From Thioalkalivibrio sulfidiphilus HL-EbGr7 (lineage in GTDB: Bacteria > Pseudomonadota > Gammaproteobacteria > Ectothiorhodospirales > Ectothiorhodospiraceae), in assembly GCF_000021985.1 (NCBI RefSeq), contig NC_011901.1, positions 372,001 to 436,000 of the forward strand: a stretch of DNA of 64,000 nt. Reading direction: 5' to 3'. The first letter of the stretch is position 1. Each line of letters opens with the position of its first letter. Positions 39,455-48,559 of the stretch are shown here, in pieces. The notes under the pieces are model-generated. The model searched no databases. It was not told the origin of the DNA and saw nothing but the letters and a program-made list of their open reading frames with translations. The position numbers were made by a program, and so were the translations under genes.

Positions 39455-40327
39455 TCAGCGTCGGGTTCCGGCGAGCAGGACCCAGCCCTCCTTCAGCACG
39501 GGTGCCTCCATCCGGAAGGTGCTTCGGTAGGCCTCGCTGACTGACCCAGCCTGCTCGGCCAGGAGGCCGGAGAGGATCAGCCGGCCGCCCGGGTGGACCA
39601 GGCCGCTCAGCATCGGTGCGAGCTCCACCAGCGGGCCGCTCAGGATATTGGCCATGACCAGGTCCGCGGGTTCGGCTGCAAACCCTTCTGGGAGATACAC
39701 CGGCAGGCGATCATCGGCGATGCCGTTGCGCCGTGCATTGTCCCGGGTCGCGACCAGGGCCTGGGGGTCCAGGTCCACGCCGATGCAGTGGCGGGCGCCG
39801 AGCCTCAAGGCCGCGATGGCGAGCACTCCGGAGCCGCAGCCATAGTCGATGGCGGTGGCATCCGCGGGCGGGTGCTTATCCAGCCATTCCAGGCACAGGG
39901 CGGTGGTGGGATGGGTGCCGGTGCCGAAGGCCAGCCCCGGGTCCAGCAGCAGGTTCACGCCCTGCGGGTCAGGCGGCTCATAGCCGGTGGGCACGATCCA
40001 CAGGCGCTCGCCGAAGCGCATGGGTCTGAAATCATCCATCCAGGCCCGTACCCAGTCCCGCTCGACCACGTCCTCGCGCACGATGGCCTCGGCCGCGAGC
40101 CCTGTCCGGGCGCTCAGGGCCAGGGTGAGGCCGGCGGCATCGGCGTCGTCGTCGAACAGGCCGGCCACCACGGCCTCGGGCCAGACCGGCGTCTCGCCGG
40201 GCCTGGGTTCCAGCAGGGGATGATCGCCGGCGTCTTCCAGGGAGGTGGATAAGGCGCCCAGTTGGAGCAACAGGTCTTCGACAGACTCCACGCGATCACC
40301 GGTTACCGTGAGCTTCAGTTTGAACAT
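39455..40327 (-). CDS. prmA: Ribosomal protein L11 methyltransferase
   Basis: A 290-residue SAM-dependent methyltransferase that trimethylates L11. The SAM-binding motif AIDYGCGSGVLAIAALRLGA and the catalytic MANILSGPL are present, as is LLLDPGLAFGTGTHPTT. MFKLKLTVTG is the canonical N-terminus, so ATG 40325-40327 is used rather than an upstream start in repeat sequence. Order accB-accC-prmA is conserved. Confidence 0.96.
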   Translation of the reverse strand: MFKLKLTVTGDRVESVEDLLLQLGALSTSLEDAGDHPLLEPRPGETPVWPEAVVAGLFDDDADAAGLTLALSARTGLAAEAIVREDVVERDWVRAWMDDFRPMRFGERLWIVPTGYEPPDPQGVNLLLDPGLAFGTGTHPTTALCLEWLDKHPPADATAIDYGCGSGVLAIAALRLGARHCIGVDLDPQALVATRDNARRNGIADDRLPVYLPEGFAAEPADLVMANILSGPLVELAPMLSGLVHPGGRLILSGLLAEQAGSVSEAYRSTFRMEAPVLKEGWVLLAGTRR

Positions 40328-40384
40328 GCGTCCGGTGTCCTGATGGTGGTGGATGCGAGGCTTCGTGATTGTTTTGGGGTCAAC

Positions 40385-40480
40385 GCAGAGGGCGCAAAGA
40401 CGCAGAGAGCGCAGAGGATTCATTGAAGTAAACAAACTCAATACCCTTTGCGTTCTCTGCGTCTCTGCGCCCTCCGCGCC
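40385..40480. repeat. CGCAGAG-type inverted repeat between accC and prmA
   Basis: GGGCGCAAAGACGCAGAGAG (from 40390) and the partly mismatched complement at about 40445-40475 (TTTGCGTTCTCTGCGTCTCT) form long imperfect arms. The same family makes the outer arms at 34215-34350 and 41876-42017. It fills most of the 175-bp gap. Confidence 0.75.
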
Positions 40481-40502
40481 GATCAGCGAAACCGGGAAGA
40501 AC

Positions 40503-41849
40503 TCACGATTCAGCCTTCAGTTTCTTTTCGAGGTAGTGGATGTCGGTGCCACCGGCCTGGAAGGCGGCATCGTTGAGCAGGTCGCGCTGCAGGGGGATGT
40601 TGGTCTTGATGCCTTCCACGACGATCTCCGACAGGGCGCCCCGGGTGCGGGCGATGGCGATCTCCCGGGTGGAGCCGTAGCCGATCAGCTTGCCGATCAT
40701 GGAATCGTAGTAGGGCGGCACCTTGTAGCCGTTGTAGATGTGAGTGTCCACGCGGATGCCGGGGCCGCCGGGGCTGTGGTACTGGGTGATGGTGCCGGGG
40801 GAAGGCACGAAGCTGCGCGGGTCCTCGGCATTGATGCGGCACTCGATGGCGTGGCCGCGGATGACCACCTCGTCCTGGGTGAAACTCAGCTTCTCGCCGG
40901 CAGCCACGCGGATCTGTTCCCGGATTAGATCGATGCCGGTGACCATCTCGGTGACCGGATGCTCCACCTGGATGCGGGTGTTCATCTCGATGAAGTAGAA
41001 CTCACCCTTCTCGTAGAGGAACTCGAAGGTGCCCGCGCCCCGGTAGCCGATGTCACGGCAGGCCTGGGCGCAACGCTCGCCGATGCGCCGGCGCTGTTCC
41101 TCGGTGATGCCCGGGGCCGGCGCCTCTTCCAGCACCTTCTGGTGGCGGCGCTGCATGGAGCAGTCGCGCTCGCCCAGGTGCACGGCATTGCCGTGCTCGT
41201 CGGCCAGGATCTGGAACTCGATGTGTCTCGGGTGCTCCAGGAATTTCTCCATGTACACCGTGTCGTTGTTGAAGGCGTTGCGGGCCTCGTTCCGGGTGAG
41301 GCTGATGGAGCTGAGCAGCGCGCCCTCGCTGTGCACCACGCGCATACCGCGACCACCGCCGCCGCCGGCGGCCTTGATGATCACCGGGTAGCCGATCTCC
41401 CGGGCGGTGCGCAGGTTCTCGTCCGGATCATCGCCCAGGGCGCCGCCGGAGCCGGGCACGCAGGGCACGCCCGCCTTGAGCATGGCGTCCTTGGCGCAGA
41501 CCTTGTCGCCCATCAGGCGGATGGTGGCCGCGCGCGGGCCGATGAACACGAAGCCGCTGGATTCGACCCGCTCTGCAAAGTCGGCGTTCTCCGCGAGAAA
41601 ACCGTAGCCGGGGTGAATGGCGCCGGCGTCGGTGACCTCGGCGGCGCTGATGATGGCGGGGACATTGAGGTAGCTGTCAGTGGAGCTGGCCGGGCCGATG
41701 CACACGGATTCATCGGCCAGGCGCACGTGTTTGAGATCCCGGTCCGCTTCGGAGTGCACGGCCACCGTCTGTATGCCCATCTCGCGGCAGGCCCGGAGGA
41801 TGCGAAGGGCGATCTCGCCCCGGTTGGCGATCAGTATCTTGTCGAACAT
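40503..41849 (-). CDS. accC: Biotin carboxylase
   Basis: A 448-residue subunit of acetyl-CoA carboxylase, carboxylating biotin on AccB. ATP-grasp motifs [49 protein letters not shown] and the C-terminal domain are intact. In most bacteria it follows accB within about 20 bases, but here 184 bp of palindromic repeat separate them. Confidence 0.97.
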   Translation of the reverse strand: MFDKILIANRGEIALRILRACREMGIQTVAVHSEADRDLKHVRLADESVCIGPASSTDSYLNVPAIISAAEVTDAGAIHPGYGFLAENADFAERVESSGFVFIGPRAATIRLMGDKVCAKDAMLKAGVPCVPGSGGALGDDPDENLRTAREIGYPVIIKAAGGGGGRGMRVVHSEGALLSSISLTRNEARNAFNNDTVYMEKFLEHPRHIEFQILADEHGNAVHLGERDCSMQRRHQKVLEEAPAPGITEEQRRRIGERCAQACRDIGYRGAGTFEFLYEKGEFYFIEMNTRIQVEHPVTEMVTGIDLIREQIRVAAGEKLSFTQDEVVIRGHAIECRINAEDPRSFVPSPGTITQYHSPGGPGIRVDTHIYNGYKVPPYYDSMIGKLIGYGSTREIAIARTRGALSEIVVEGIKTNIPLQRDLLNDAAFQAGGTDIHYLEKKLKAES

Positions 41850-41875
41850 GGGGTTCCTGTAAAAAACCTAATCAT

Positions 41876-42017
41876 TGCCGCAGAGACGCGGAGGCGCAGA
41901 GAGGAAGGAATCGACAGGATTTACAAGATTTACATGATCTACAAGGCCACTGAAAAATCCTGTTAATCATGTCAATCCTGTCAAAGGTGTTCTCTGCGCC
42001 TCCGCGTCTCTGCGGCA
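41876..42017. repeat. Composite nested palindrome between accB and accC
   Basis: Outer arms CCGCAGAGACGCGGAGGCGC (from 41878) and their near-complement 41991-42017 enclose GACAGGATTTACAAGATTTA (41913 on) and AATCATGTCAATCCTGTC (41965-41982). Same two-layer design as 34215-34350, with a slightly longer centre. Confidence 0.9.
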
Positions 42018-42033
42018 GATTCTGACTCTCAGA

Positions 42034-42492
42034 TCATTCGATGATGAACATCGGCTGGCCGTATTCCACCGGCTGGCCGTTCTCGATCAGGATGGCCTTG
42101 ACCACGCCGGCCTTGTCGGCCTCGATCTGGTTGAGCATCTTCATGGCCTCGATGATGCACAGGGTGTCGCCTGCGGACACCGACTGACCCACGTCCACGA
42201 AGGGCTTGGCGCCCGGGGAGGGGGCGCGGTAGAAGGTGCCCACCATGGGGGCGGTGACCGCGTGGCCTTCGGGCAGCGCGGGCGCGCCTGCGCTCTCGGT
42301 GCTGACCTCGGCGGCCGGGGCGGGTGCAGATGCAGTCGGGGCGGAGAAATGCTGGGGCATGACGAAGGCATGCTGGCTGCCGGGCGCGCTGCGGGTGATG
42401 CGCACCGATTCCTCGCCTTCCTTGATCTCGATCTCGTTGATGCCGGATTCCTCCAGCAGTTCGATCAGCTTCTTGATCTTGCGGATATCCAT
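42034..42492 (-). CDS. accB: Biotin carboxyl carrier protein
   Basis: A 152-residue carrier of acetyl-CoA carboxylase. The biotinyl lysine is K118 in EAMKML. A proline/alanine-rich linker ([11 protein letters not shown]) separates the N-terminal helix from the biotinyl domain. It lies seven bases after aroQ and may be co-transcribed with it. Confidence 0.96.
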   Translation of the reverse strand: MDIRKIKKLIELLEESGINEIEIKEGEESVRITRSAPGSQHAFVMPQHFSAPTASAPAPAAEVSTESAGAPALPEGHAVTAPMVGTFYRAPSPGAKPFVDVGQSVSAGDTLCIIEAMKMLNQIEADKAGVVKAILIENGQPVEYGQPMFIIE

Positions 42493-42499
42493 GGGGGTG

Positions 42500-42943
42500 T
42501 CAGTTCTTCTGTGTCAGGTGAATGGCGGCGTCCAGCGCCAGCGCATAGCCCTTGGGTCCCAGTCCCATGATCACACCCCGGGCCACGTCCGACAGGTAGG
42601 ATTTGTGGCGGAATGGCTCGCGGGCATGCACGTTGGACAGGTGGACCTCGATGAAGGGAATGGCCACCCCCAGCAGGGCGTCGCGCAGGGCGATGCTGGT
42701 GTGGGTGAAGGCGCCTGGATTGATGAGGATGAAGTCGATGCCTTCCCGGCTGGCGCGGTGCACGCGCTCCACCAGTTCATGCTCGGCATTGGACTGGAAG
42801 TCCTCCAGCACATGGCCGTGGGCCTTGGCCTGTTCGCGCAGCGTGTCGCAGATCTGGGCCAGGGTCTGGCTGCCATAGATCTGCGGCTCGCGGGTGCCGA
42901 GCAGGTTCAGGTTGGGGCCGTTGAGGAGCAGGAACTTTGCCAT
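42500..42943 (-). CDS. aroQ: Type II 3-dehydroquinate dehydratase
   Basis: A 147-residue shikimate-pathway enzyme. [20 protein letters not shown] opens it, with the catalytic tyrosine in IYGSQTL and the histidine in [16 protein letters not shown] 42941-42943 is used; the upstream frame continues into non-coding sequence. The gap to tlpA (274 bp) contains TTCAAAATTC-type heptamers. Confidence 0.95.
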   Translation of the reverse strand: MAKFLLLNGPNLNLLGTREPQIYGSQTLAQICDTLREQAKAHGHVLEDFQSNAEHELVERVHRASREGIDFILINPGAFTHTSIALRDALLGVAIPFIEVHLSNVHAREPFRHKSYLSDVARGVIMGLGPKGYALALDAAIHLTQKN

Positions 42944-43132
42944 GATCTTTCTTGAAACGGCTGGAAATGGGCCGGAATCTTGGCTTGTTCTGGTGTTTAT
43001 CCGGCAGGCGAAGGCATTGTGCCTGATGAATGTAGGGGTGTCCAGCGAGGCACGGGGCCGTGGACGCGTCTGGCCGAAGATCGGCGCCAGTTCGGGGATT
43101 TTAGCTGAAAATTTGAGACCTGGGTCGCAAAG

Positions 43133-43212
43133 GCAATTCAATATTCAAGGTTCAAAATTCAAGACGGGACCCAGCGAAGGAATTTTGAATGTTGAATCTT
43201 GAATTTTGAATC
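43133..43212. repeat. ATTCAAG/TTCAAAA heptamer arrays, inverted
   Basis: ATTCAATATTCAAGGTTCAA (43137 on) is mirrored by GAATGTTGAATCTTGAATTT (43184 on). The arms flank a short centre and can pair. A third small array of this type, AAGATTC x3, lies at 51908-51928 beside the prophage end. Confidence 0.75.
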
Positions 43213-43217
43213 GACGT

Positions 43218-43781
43218 TTAAAGCAGCGGGGTGAGTTCCCGCACGAAGGTGTCCTTGTGCAGTTCCCCGGCCTGGACGAAGCGGATCTTGCCTTCCCGGT
43301 CGTAGAGCACGCTGTAGGGCAGGGCGCCGAAACGGTTGCCGTAGTCCCGGGTCACGGTCATGGCCTCGGTCTCGCCGATCAGCACCGGGAAGTTGATGCC
43401 GTAGGTGTCGACGAAGTCGCGCACCGCGTCCTTCTCGTCGATGGCCACGGCCACGATGGTCAGGCCGCGCGCGCCGTATTCCTCCTGCACCTCCACGAAG
43501 GCGGGCATCTCCTTGAGGCAGGGCGGGCACCAGGTGGCCCAGAAATTCACCAGCACCACGTCGCCGTCCCACTCGGAGATGTGGCGCGCGGTGCCTTCCA
43601 GGTCCGGCAGGCTGAACTCGGGGCGGGCCATGCCGACCACGCCGTTGCTGGAGGCGGGCGTGACGGTGGCCTGGGCAGGGGCGGGCTCACTGGGCTGGCC
43701 CAGGTGGTAGAAGCCGTAACCGCCGAAACCCGCCAGCAGGGCGATCGCCACCAGCAGGCCCAGGAAGGCGGGCTGGCTCAT
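43218..43781 (-). CDS. TlpA-like membrane-anchored thioredoxin
   Basis: A 187-residue periplasmic thiol-disulfide protein with an N-terminal membrane helix (residues 5-25) and a TlpA/ResA domain with WCPPC (C85, C88). It may accept electrons from DsbD, encoded directly upstream, and reduce periplasmic disulfides. ATG 43779-43781 is favoured; an earlier ATG at 43835 would translate GTGAGGC-type repeat sequence. Confidence 0.88.
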   Translation of the reverse strand: MSQPAFLGLLVAIALLAGFGGYGFYHLGQPSEPAPAQATVTPASSNGVVGMARPEFSLPDLEGTARHISEWDGDVVLVNFWATWCPPCLKEMPAFVEVQEEYGARGLTIVAVAIDEKDAVRDFVDTYGINFPVLIGETEAMTVTRDYGNRFGALPYSVLYDREGKIRFVQAGELHKDTFVRELTPLL

Positions 43782-43841
43782 GCCCCGGCTTTGCCTGGGG
43801 CGTGAGGTGTGAGGGGGGAGGCGTGAGGCGACCATGGCTTG

Positions 43842-46094
43842 TTATCCACCGAAGGCGTTGTTGACGTGTTGCGTGAAGCGTGCGGCGGGCGTGTAGCCCA
43901 CGATGCGATAATCGCGCAGTTCGTTGCCGCTGGCATCATAGAACACGATGGCCGGCGGTCCGAACAGGTTGAAGTGTCGCATCAGCTCCCGGTGGTCCGA
44001 GTTGTTGGCGGTCACGTCGGCCTTGAGCAGCACGGCGCCGGACAGGGCCTGGATCACGCCGGCATCCTGGAAGGTGGTGCGCTCCATGCGCACGCAGTCC
44101 ACGCACCAGTCGGCGTAGAAGTCGAGCATCACCGGCTGACCCGCCGCGCTGGCGCTGGCCACTTCCCGTTCCAGGTCGGCCAGGCTGTCGATCTTCCTGA
44201 ACTGCAGGCCCTGGGCCTGTGTCGCGGCGCCGGGGGCGCCGCTGACCACGGTGGTGGCGGTCAGGCCGCTCAGGGGCTTGAACACATCGCGGCCACCGGA
44301 GGCGGCGCCGATCATGAGCAGCACGCCCCAGACCAGCAGCACCAGGCCGAGGCCCTTCCACAGGTTGCGCCAGCCGCTGGCCCCGGGGGCCAGGGACTGC
44401 AGGGCGCCCATGTAGATGCCGGAGACGATCAGCAGCGCACCCCACAGGAACAGGGCCACCGGCATGGGGATGACCCGCTCCAGCAGCCAGATGCCCATGC
44501 CCAGCAGGGCGACGCCGAACACGGCCTTGACCGGATCCATCCAGGCGCCGGCCCGGGGCAGGATCTTGCCGCCGGCGGTGCCGATGACCAGCAGCGGCGC
44601 GCCCATGCCCATGGACAGGGAGAACAGCGCCAGGCCGCCCAGGAAGGCGTCACCGGTCTGGCTGATGTACAGCAGGGCGCCCACCAGGGGTGCGGTCACG
44701 CAGGGGCCGACGATCAGGGCCGAGAGGAAGCCCATGATGCCGGCGCCGATGAAGGTGCCGCCTTCCTGCTTGTTGCTGAGGTTGGACAGCCGCGTCTGGA
44801 TGGCGGAGGGCATCTGCAGGTCATAGAAGCCGAACATGGACATGGCCAGCGCGATGAACACCGCCACGAAGGCGCCGATGATCCAGGGGTTCTGGAAGGC
44901 GGCCTGCAGGTTGGCGCCGGCCAGGCCCGCGAATACGCCCGCCACGGTGTAGGTGAGCGCCATGGCCAGCACGAACACCAGGGAGATGAAGAAGGCCTTG
45001 CGAGTGGTGAGGTTCTTCTGCCCGATGATGATGTTGGACAGGATCGGGATCATCGGGAACACGCAGGGCGTGAAGGTGAGCAGCAGGCCGAAACCGAAGA
45101 AGGCCAGCACCACCAGCCACAGGCGGCCGTCGGCCAGCTGGGCGGCGATGCGGTCCTGCTCGGAGACCGGCGGCGCGGCCCGTTCGGGCGCGGCGGGGAT
45201 GTCCACGCTGGCGGCCAGGTCGCCGGTGAATTCGAAACTCACGGTCTGGGTCAGCGGCGGGTAGCAGACCCCCAGGTCGGCGCAGCCCTGGTAGTCCGCC
45301 TCCAGGGTCACGCGGTTGCTGGCACCCTCCTCGCGCAGGATGGGCACCAGGATCTGCACCTCGTGGCGGTAGGTCTCGGTGAGGCCGAAGAACTCGTCCT
45401 CCACCTTGATGCCCTCGGGGGGATTGACCGGGCCGACCCGGTTGCCCGCACCTTCGGTCACCCGGAAGGCGAGCTTGTCCCGGTACAGGTAGTAGCCCTC
45501 GGCGATGGTCCAGGTGGCCAGCACCGCGTTCTGGCTGATGGGTTCCACGGACAGCATGAAGGCCTTTTCGGGCTCCAGCAGTTCGTCGGCGCTGCCGCCG
45601 CCGATGCTGCCGGCCAGCTGGCTCAGGGCGTTGACGGCGCCGTTGCCCCGGCTGGTGGCGCGGGGTGCTGCGGGCAGGTCCAGGGAGGCGGTCTGGAACA
45701 GGGGCGGGTAGCACACGCCGATGTCGGCGCAGCCCTGGGAACGGGCCTTCACCTCGAGCCGGTTGGGGGCGCCGCTGGCGCGCTCGATGGGCACCTCGAT
45801 GCGGATGTGGTTGCGGTAGGTCTCCACCCGGCCGAAGAACTCGTCCTCCTTGACCGTGCCCGCCGGGATGCGCGGGGTGCCCAGGCGGATGCCGTCGGTC
45901 TGGGATTCAAACGCGAACTGCTCCCGGTACATGTAGTAGCCGTCGGCGATGCGCCATTCGGCCACCAGGGTGTCGCCGTTCTGCAGGCTGGCCTCGAAGG
46001 CGAAGGCCTTTTCGGGCTCCAGCAGTTCATCGCCCAGGAAGGCGTGGGCGGGGAGGGTGAACAGCAGGAGGATGAGGGCGAGCAGTCGTTTCAT
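43842..46094 (-). CDS. dsbD: Thiol:disulfide interchange protein DsbD with duplicated N-terminal domain
   Basis: A 750-residue protein that moves reducing power from cytoplasmic thioredoxin to the periplasm. After the signal peptide (to about 18) there are two DsbD-alpha domains in tandem, about 20-140 and 160-285, each with its own QGCADxGVCYPP cysteine pair. Normal DsbD has one. The eight-helix core has its cysteines in FTPCVFPM and VGPCVTAP, and the C-terminal thioredoxin domain has WCVDC. ATG 46092-46094 overlaps the cutA stop (ATGA). Confidence 0.94.
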   Translation of the reverse strand: MKRLLALILLLFTLPAHAFLGDELLEPEKAFAFEASLQNGDTLVAEWRIADGYYMYREQFAFESQTDGIRLGTPRIPAGTVKEDEFFGRVETYRNHIRIEVPIERASGAPNRLEVKARSQGCADIGVCYPPLFQTASLDLPAAPRATSRGNGAVNALSQLAGSIGGGSADELLEPEKAFMLSVEPISQNAVLATWTIAEGYYLYRDKLAFRVTEGAGNRVGPVNPPEGIKVEDEFFGLTETYRHEVQILVPILREEGASNRVTLEADYQGCADLGVCYPPLTQTVSFEFTGDLAASVDIPAAPERAAPPVSEQDRIAAQLADGRLWLVVLAFFGFGLLLTFTPCVFPMIPILSNIIIGQKNLTTRKAFFISLVFVLAMALTYTVAGVFAGLAGANLQAAFQNPWIIGAFVAVFIALAMSMFGFYDLQMPSAIQTRLSNLSNKQEGGTFIGAGIMGFLSALIVGPCVTAPLVGALLYISQTGDAFLGGLALFSLSMGMGAPLLVIGTAGGKILPRAGAWMDPVKAVFGVALLGMGIWLLERVIPMPVALFLWGALLIVSGIYMGALQSLAPGASGWRNLWKGLGLVLLVWGVLLMIGAASGGRDVFKPLSGLTATTVVSGAPGAATQAQGLQFRKIDSLADLEREVASASAAGQPVMLDFYADWCVDCVRMERTTFQDAGVIQALSGAVLLKADVTANNSDHRELMRHFNLFGPPAIVFYDASGNELRDYRIVGYTPAARFTQHVNNAFGG

Positions 46095-46420
46095 GGCGTG
46101 GTGCTTTCTTTGATCCATTGGAGGTAAGGGGGGAGCCCGTGACTGATTGGAACCGCCACGATCTCCGGAAGTTCATAGGGATGCAGTTCCAGGATGGCGT
46201 TCTGCAGCCGTTCGAAGCGGGCCTCGGTGCACTTGATGATCAGCACGTGCTCCGGGTCCTGGTGAATCTCGCCATCCCATTCATAGATGGACGTCCCGGC
46301 GGGCAGAATATTCACACAGGCCGCCAGACGGCGCTCTACCAGCGACGAGGCGAGCCGGGTGGCGCTGGCTTCATCGGGCAGGGTGGTGAAGGCCAGCAGG
46401 GTGCCGGTGGCGTCAGTCAT
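46091..46420 (-). CDS. cutA: CutA-like divalent-cation tolerance protein
   Basis: A 109-residue trimeric ferredoxin-like protein. ALVERR-type segment SLVERRLAACVNILPAGTSIYEW, then VLIIKCTEARFERLQNAI and HPYELPEIVAVPI are the family motifs. Its start lies inside the last codons of the efflux adaptor (eight-base overlap) and its end overlaps dsbD, the known cutA-dsbD neighbourhood. The biochemical role of CutA is unsettled. Confidence 0.94.
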   Translation of the reverse strand: MTDATGTLLAFTTLPDEASATRLASSLVERRLAACVNILPAGTSIYEWDGEIHQDPEHVLIIKCTEARFERLQNAILELHPYELPEIVAVPISHGLPPYLQWIKESTTP

Positions 46421-47228
46421 TGCCGGTCTGCAGGGTGGCCGCGAGGCCGGCGCGCAGGCGGTGTTCGGCCGGGGCGCTGAACTGCACCGTCACCGGGAAG
46501 CCATTGTCCATCGCTTCCAGACCGATGGCACGCAGGGTGCCCTCGTAGCGGGCCTCGCCCACGCGCACCACCATGTTCTGGCCTTCACGCAGGCGCGCCA
46601 GCCGATCCTCGGCGACATTGCCCCGGGCCAGCATGGGCTCGCTGCTCACCAGGGTAACCAGCGGCGTGACCTGCAGTTCGTTGTTCACCGCCTGCCCGAC
46701 GCGCACGTGGCGGGCGAGCACCAGGCCGTCGAAGGGGGCGCGCACGCGGCTGTATTCCAGGTCCAGGCGCGCGCGGGTGAGCCGCGCCTTGGCGGCCACG
46801 AACTCCGCATCCGCCATGGCGAAACCGATCTGCGCCAGGCTCAGGTCGCGCTGGGAGATGAGGGTGCGGTCGAACATCTCCTGCTGGCGCTCGTATTCGA
46901 GCTTCGCCTCGTCGCGGGCCAGCTCCAGGCGCTTGACCTGGGCCTCGGCCTCCTCCACGTAGGCGCGCAGGCCGCGATCGTCCAGCTGCACCAGCACGTC
47001 GCCGCGCTTGACCCGCTGCCCCGGCTCGGCATTGACCCGGGTGACCATGCCGGAGACCGGGGTGCCGAGTTCCAGGCGTTCCGCCCAGTCGAGCTGCGCG
47101 GGGATGTCCTGGGCCAGGGCCGACGGCGCGGTCAGGGACAGCGACAGGGCCAGGGCGGACAGCAGGGCGGCGAGGCGCCGGGCTTTGGAAGGGCTGGGCA
47201 TGGGTGGCAACTCCCGGTTCTGGTTCAT
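46413..47228 (-). CDS. Efflux periplasmic adaptor (HlyD/RND membrane-fusion protein)
   Basis: A 271-residue exported adaptor. The signal peptide runs to about residue 39 (SALAQ). The biotinyl-lipoyl halves are MVTRVNAEPGQRVKRGDVLV and IRVRAPFDGLVLARHVRVGQ-like segments, separated by a coiled-coil hairpin. It is short for the family and lacks part of the C-terminal domain. It overlaps the TolC-type gene by one base (TGATG). No inner-membrane pump gene is in the operon. Confidence 0.85.
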   Translation of the reverse strand: MNQNRELPPMPSPSKARRLAALLSALALSLSLTAPSALAQDIPAQLDWAERLELGTPVSGMVTRVNAEPGQRVKRGDVLVQLDDRGLRAYVEEAEAQVKRLELARDEAKLEYERQQEMFDRTLISQRDLSLAQIGFAMADAEFVAAKARLTRARLDLEYSRVRAPFDGLVLARHVRVGQAVNNELQVTPLVTLVSSEPMLARGNVAEDRLARLREGQNMVVRVGEARYEGTLRAIGLEAMDNGFPVTVQFSAPAEHRLRAGLAATLQTGND

Positions 47229-48559
47229 CAGGGCGTGCCCTGGGCGTGGCTGGCGTGCACGGCGCTGAAGTCCGGTTGGCCGGTGAGCAGGGCGAGCCGC
47301 TCCCAGGCCAGCGCCAGTTCGAATTCCGTCTGGGCCGTGAACAGCATGGCGGCGGACTGCTGGGTCATGGCATCCCCCAGGTCCGTGGCCACCTCCAGTT
47401 CGTAGAGGGCGCGGCTGCGGTCCAGGTACAGGTCGCGGTAGTCGGCGGTGGCGCGGGCATGGTCGCGCTGGGTGCGCAGGCGCTGGATCTCCAGCCAGGT
47501 CTCCAGCACCGCCTGGCGCAGGTCCAGTTCGTGCTGGCGCAGGCGCGCCTGGACATCGTAGAGGTTGGCCTGCTCCCGGGCCACGCCCGCATCCACGCGT
47601 CCGCCGCTGTAGAGCGGGATGTCCAGCACCAGGCCGGCGGCCAGCGGGTCGCGGCTGCCCAGCACCCGCTCGTAATGAGCGGCCTCGGCCTCCAGGCTGA
47701 GCACGGGGCGACGGTCGGCGCGTCGCGCGGCGATGCGCTGGCTGGCGGCCTCGGCCTCCAGGCGCAGGCTGGCCAGGCGGCGGTTGCCGGCCTCGGCCAG
47801 GGCATAGAGCTCCTCGATCTCGGGCAGCGCCCGGTCGTTGCCGGGCAGGGCGGGGTTGATCAGGTCCGACGGCACCTGATCCGGGCGGTTCAGGGCCAGG
47901 GCCAGGCGGTTGCGGGCGCTGCGGGTCTCCTGCAGGGTGGCCAGGCGGCGCAGGCGGCTCTCCTGGAAGCGCTCCTGCAGGGCGTAGAGGTCGATGTCGG
48001 AGACCTGGCCCAGTTCATTGCGGTTCTGGGCCCGGTCGAAGGCGATGAAGGCGATGGCCATGTCCTCGTTGTCCCGGGCGTAGGCCAGGTCCGCCATCAG
48101 CACGTCGAAGTAGCGGCGCATGATCTCCATGCGCTGGCGGGCCACCAGGCTCAGGTGCTGTTCCTGCTGGCCGCGCAGGGCGGTCTCGGCGGCCGCCCGG
48201 GCGTTGCTGCTGCGACCGAAATCATAGAGGGGCTTGGAGAGGCGCAGGATGGCCTGGGAGTCGTTGTTGCCCTGGTCCGGGGCCCGTTCATTGGGGTCCA
48301 CCCAGCGGGCATTGAGACGGATGCCCACGGCGAGATCATTGGCGCTCTCGGCGGCCAGGCGCTCGGCCTCGCCGCGCAGCACGCCGGCACGGCCCTGGGC
48401 CACGGCGGGGTGTTCGTCATCGGCGAAGACGAGCGCGTCGCTCAAGGTGAGTGGCGATGGCAGACGGGTCTCGGCCATGGCGCCAGTGGCCAGGCACAGC
48501 ACTGTGCCCACGAGCGCGCGCCCCCACGCACGCCCGGCGTTCCTCCCTGATCGCATCAT
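47228..48559 (-). CDS. TolC-family outer-membrane efflux protein
   Basis: A 443-residue outer-membrane factor. Residues 1-29 are a signal peptide (ATGAMAET). Two repeats of long coiled helices follow (about 40-240 and 250-440), with ILRLSKPLYDFGRSSNARAA and LVLDIPLYSGGRVDAGVARE, the typical outer-membrane strand regions. ATG 48557-48559 overlaps the preceding thioredoxin stop (ATGA). Confidence 0.87.
   Translation of the reverse strand: MMRSGRNAGRAWGRALVGTVLCLATGAMAETRLPSPLTLSDALVFADDEHPAVAQGRAGVLRGEAERLAAESANDLAVGIRLNARWVDPNERAPDQGNNDSQAILRLSKPLYDFGRSSNARAAAETALRGQQEQHLSLVARQRMEIMRRYFDVLMADLAYARDNEDMAIAFIAFDRAQNRNELGQVSDIDLYALQERFQESRLRRLATLQETRSARNRLALALNRPDQVPSDLINPALPGNDRALPEIEELYALAEAGNRRLASLRLEAEAASQRIAARRADRRPVLSLEAEAAHYERVLGSRDPLAAGLVLDIPLYSGGRVDAGVAREQANLYDVQARLRQHELDLRQAVLETWLEIQRLRTQRDHARATADYRDLYLDRSRALYELEVATDLGDAMTQQSAAMLFTAQTEFELALAWERLALLTGQPDFSAVHASHAQGTP

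Noticed and set aside
43839-46127. 762-codon plus-strand frame opposite dsbD
   Set aside because: Antisense shadow rich in histidine, glycine and glutamine; dsbD is unambiguous on the other strand.
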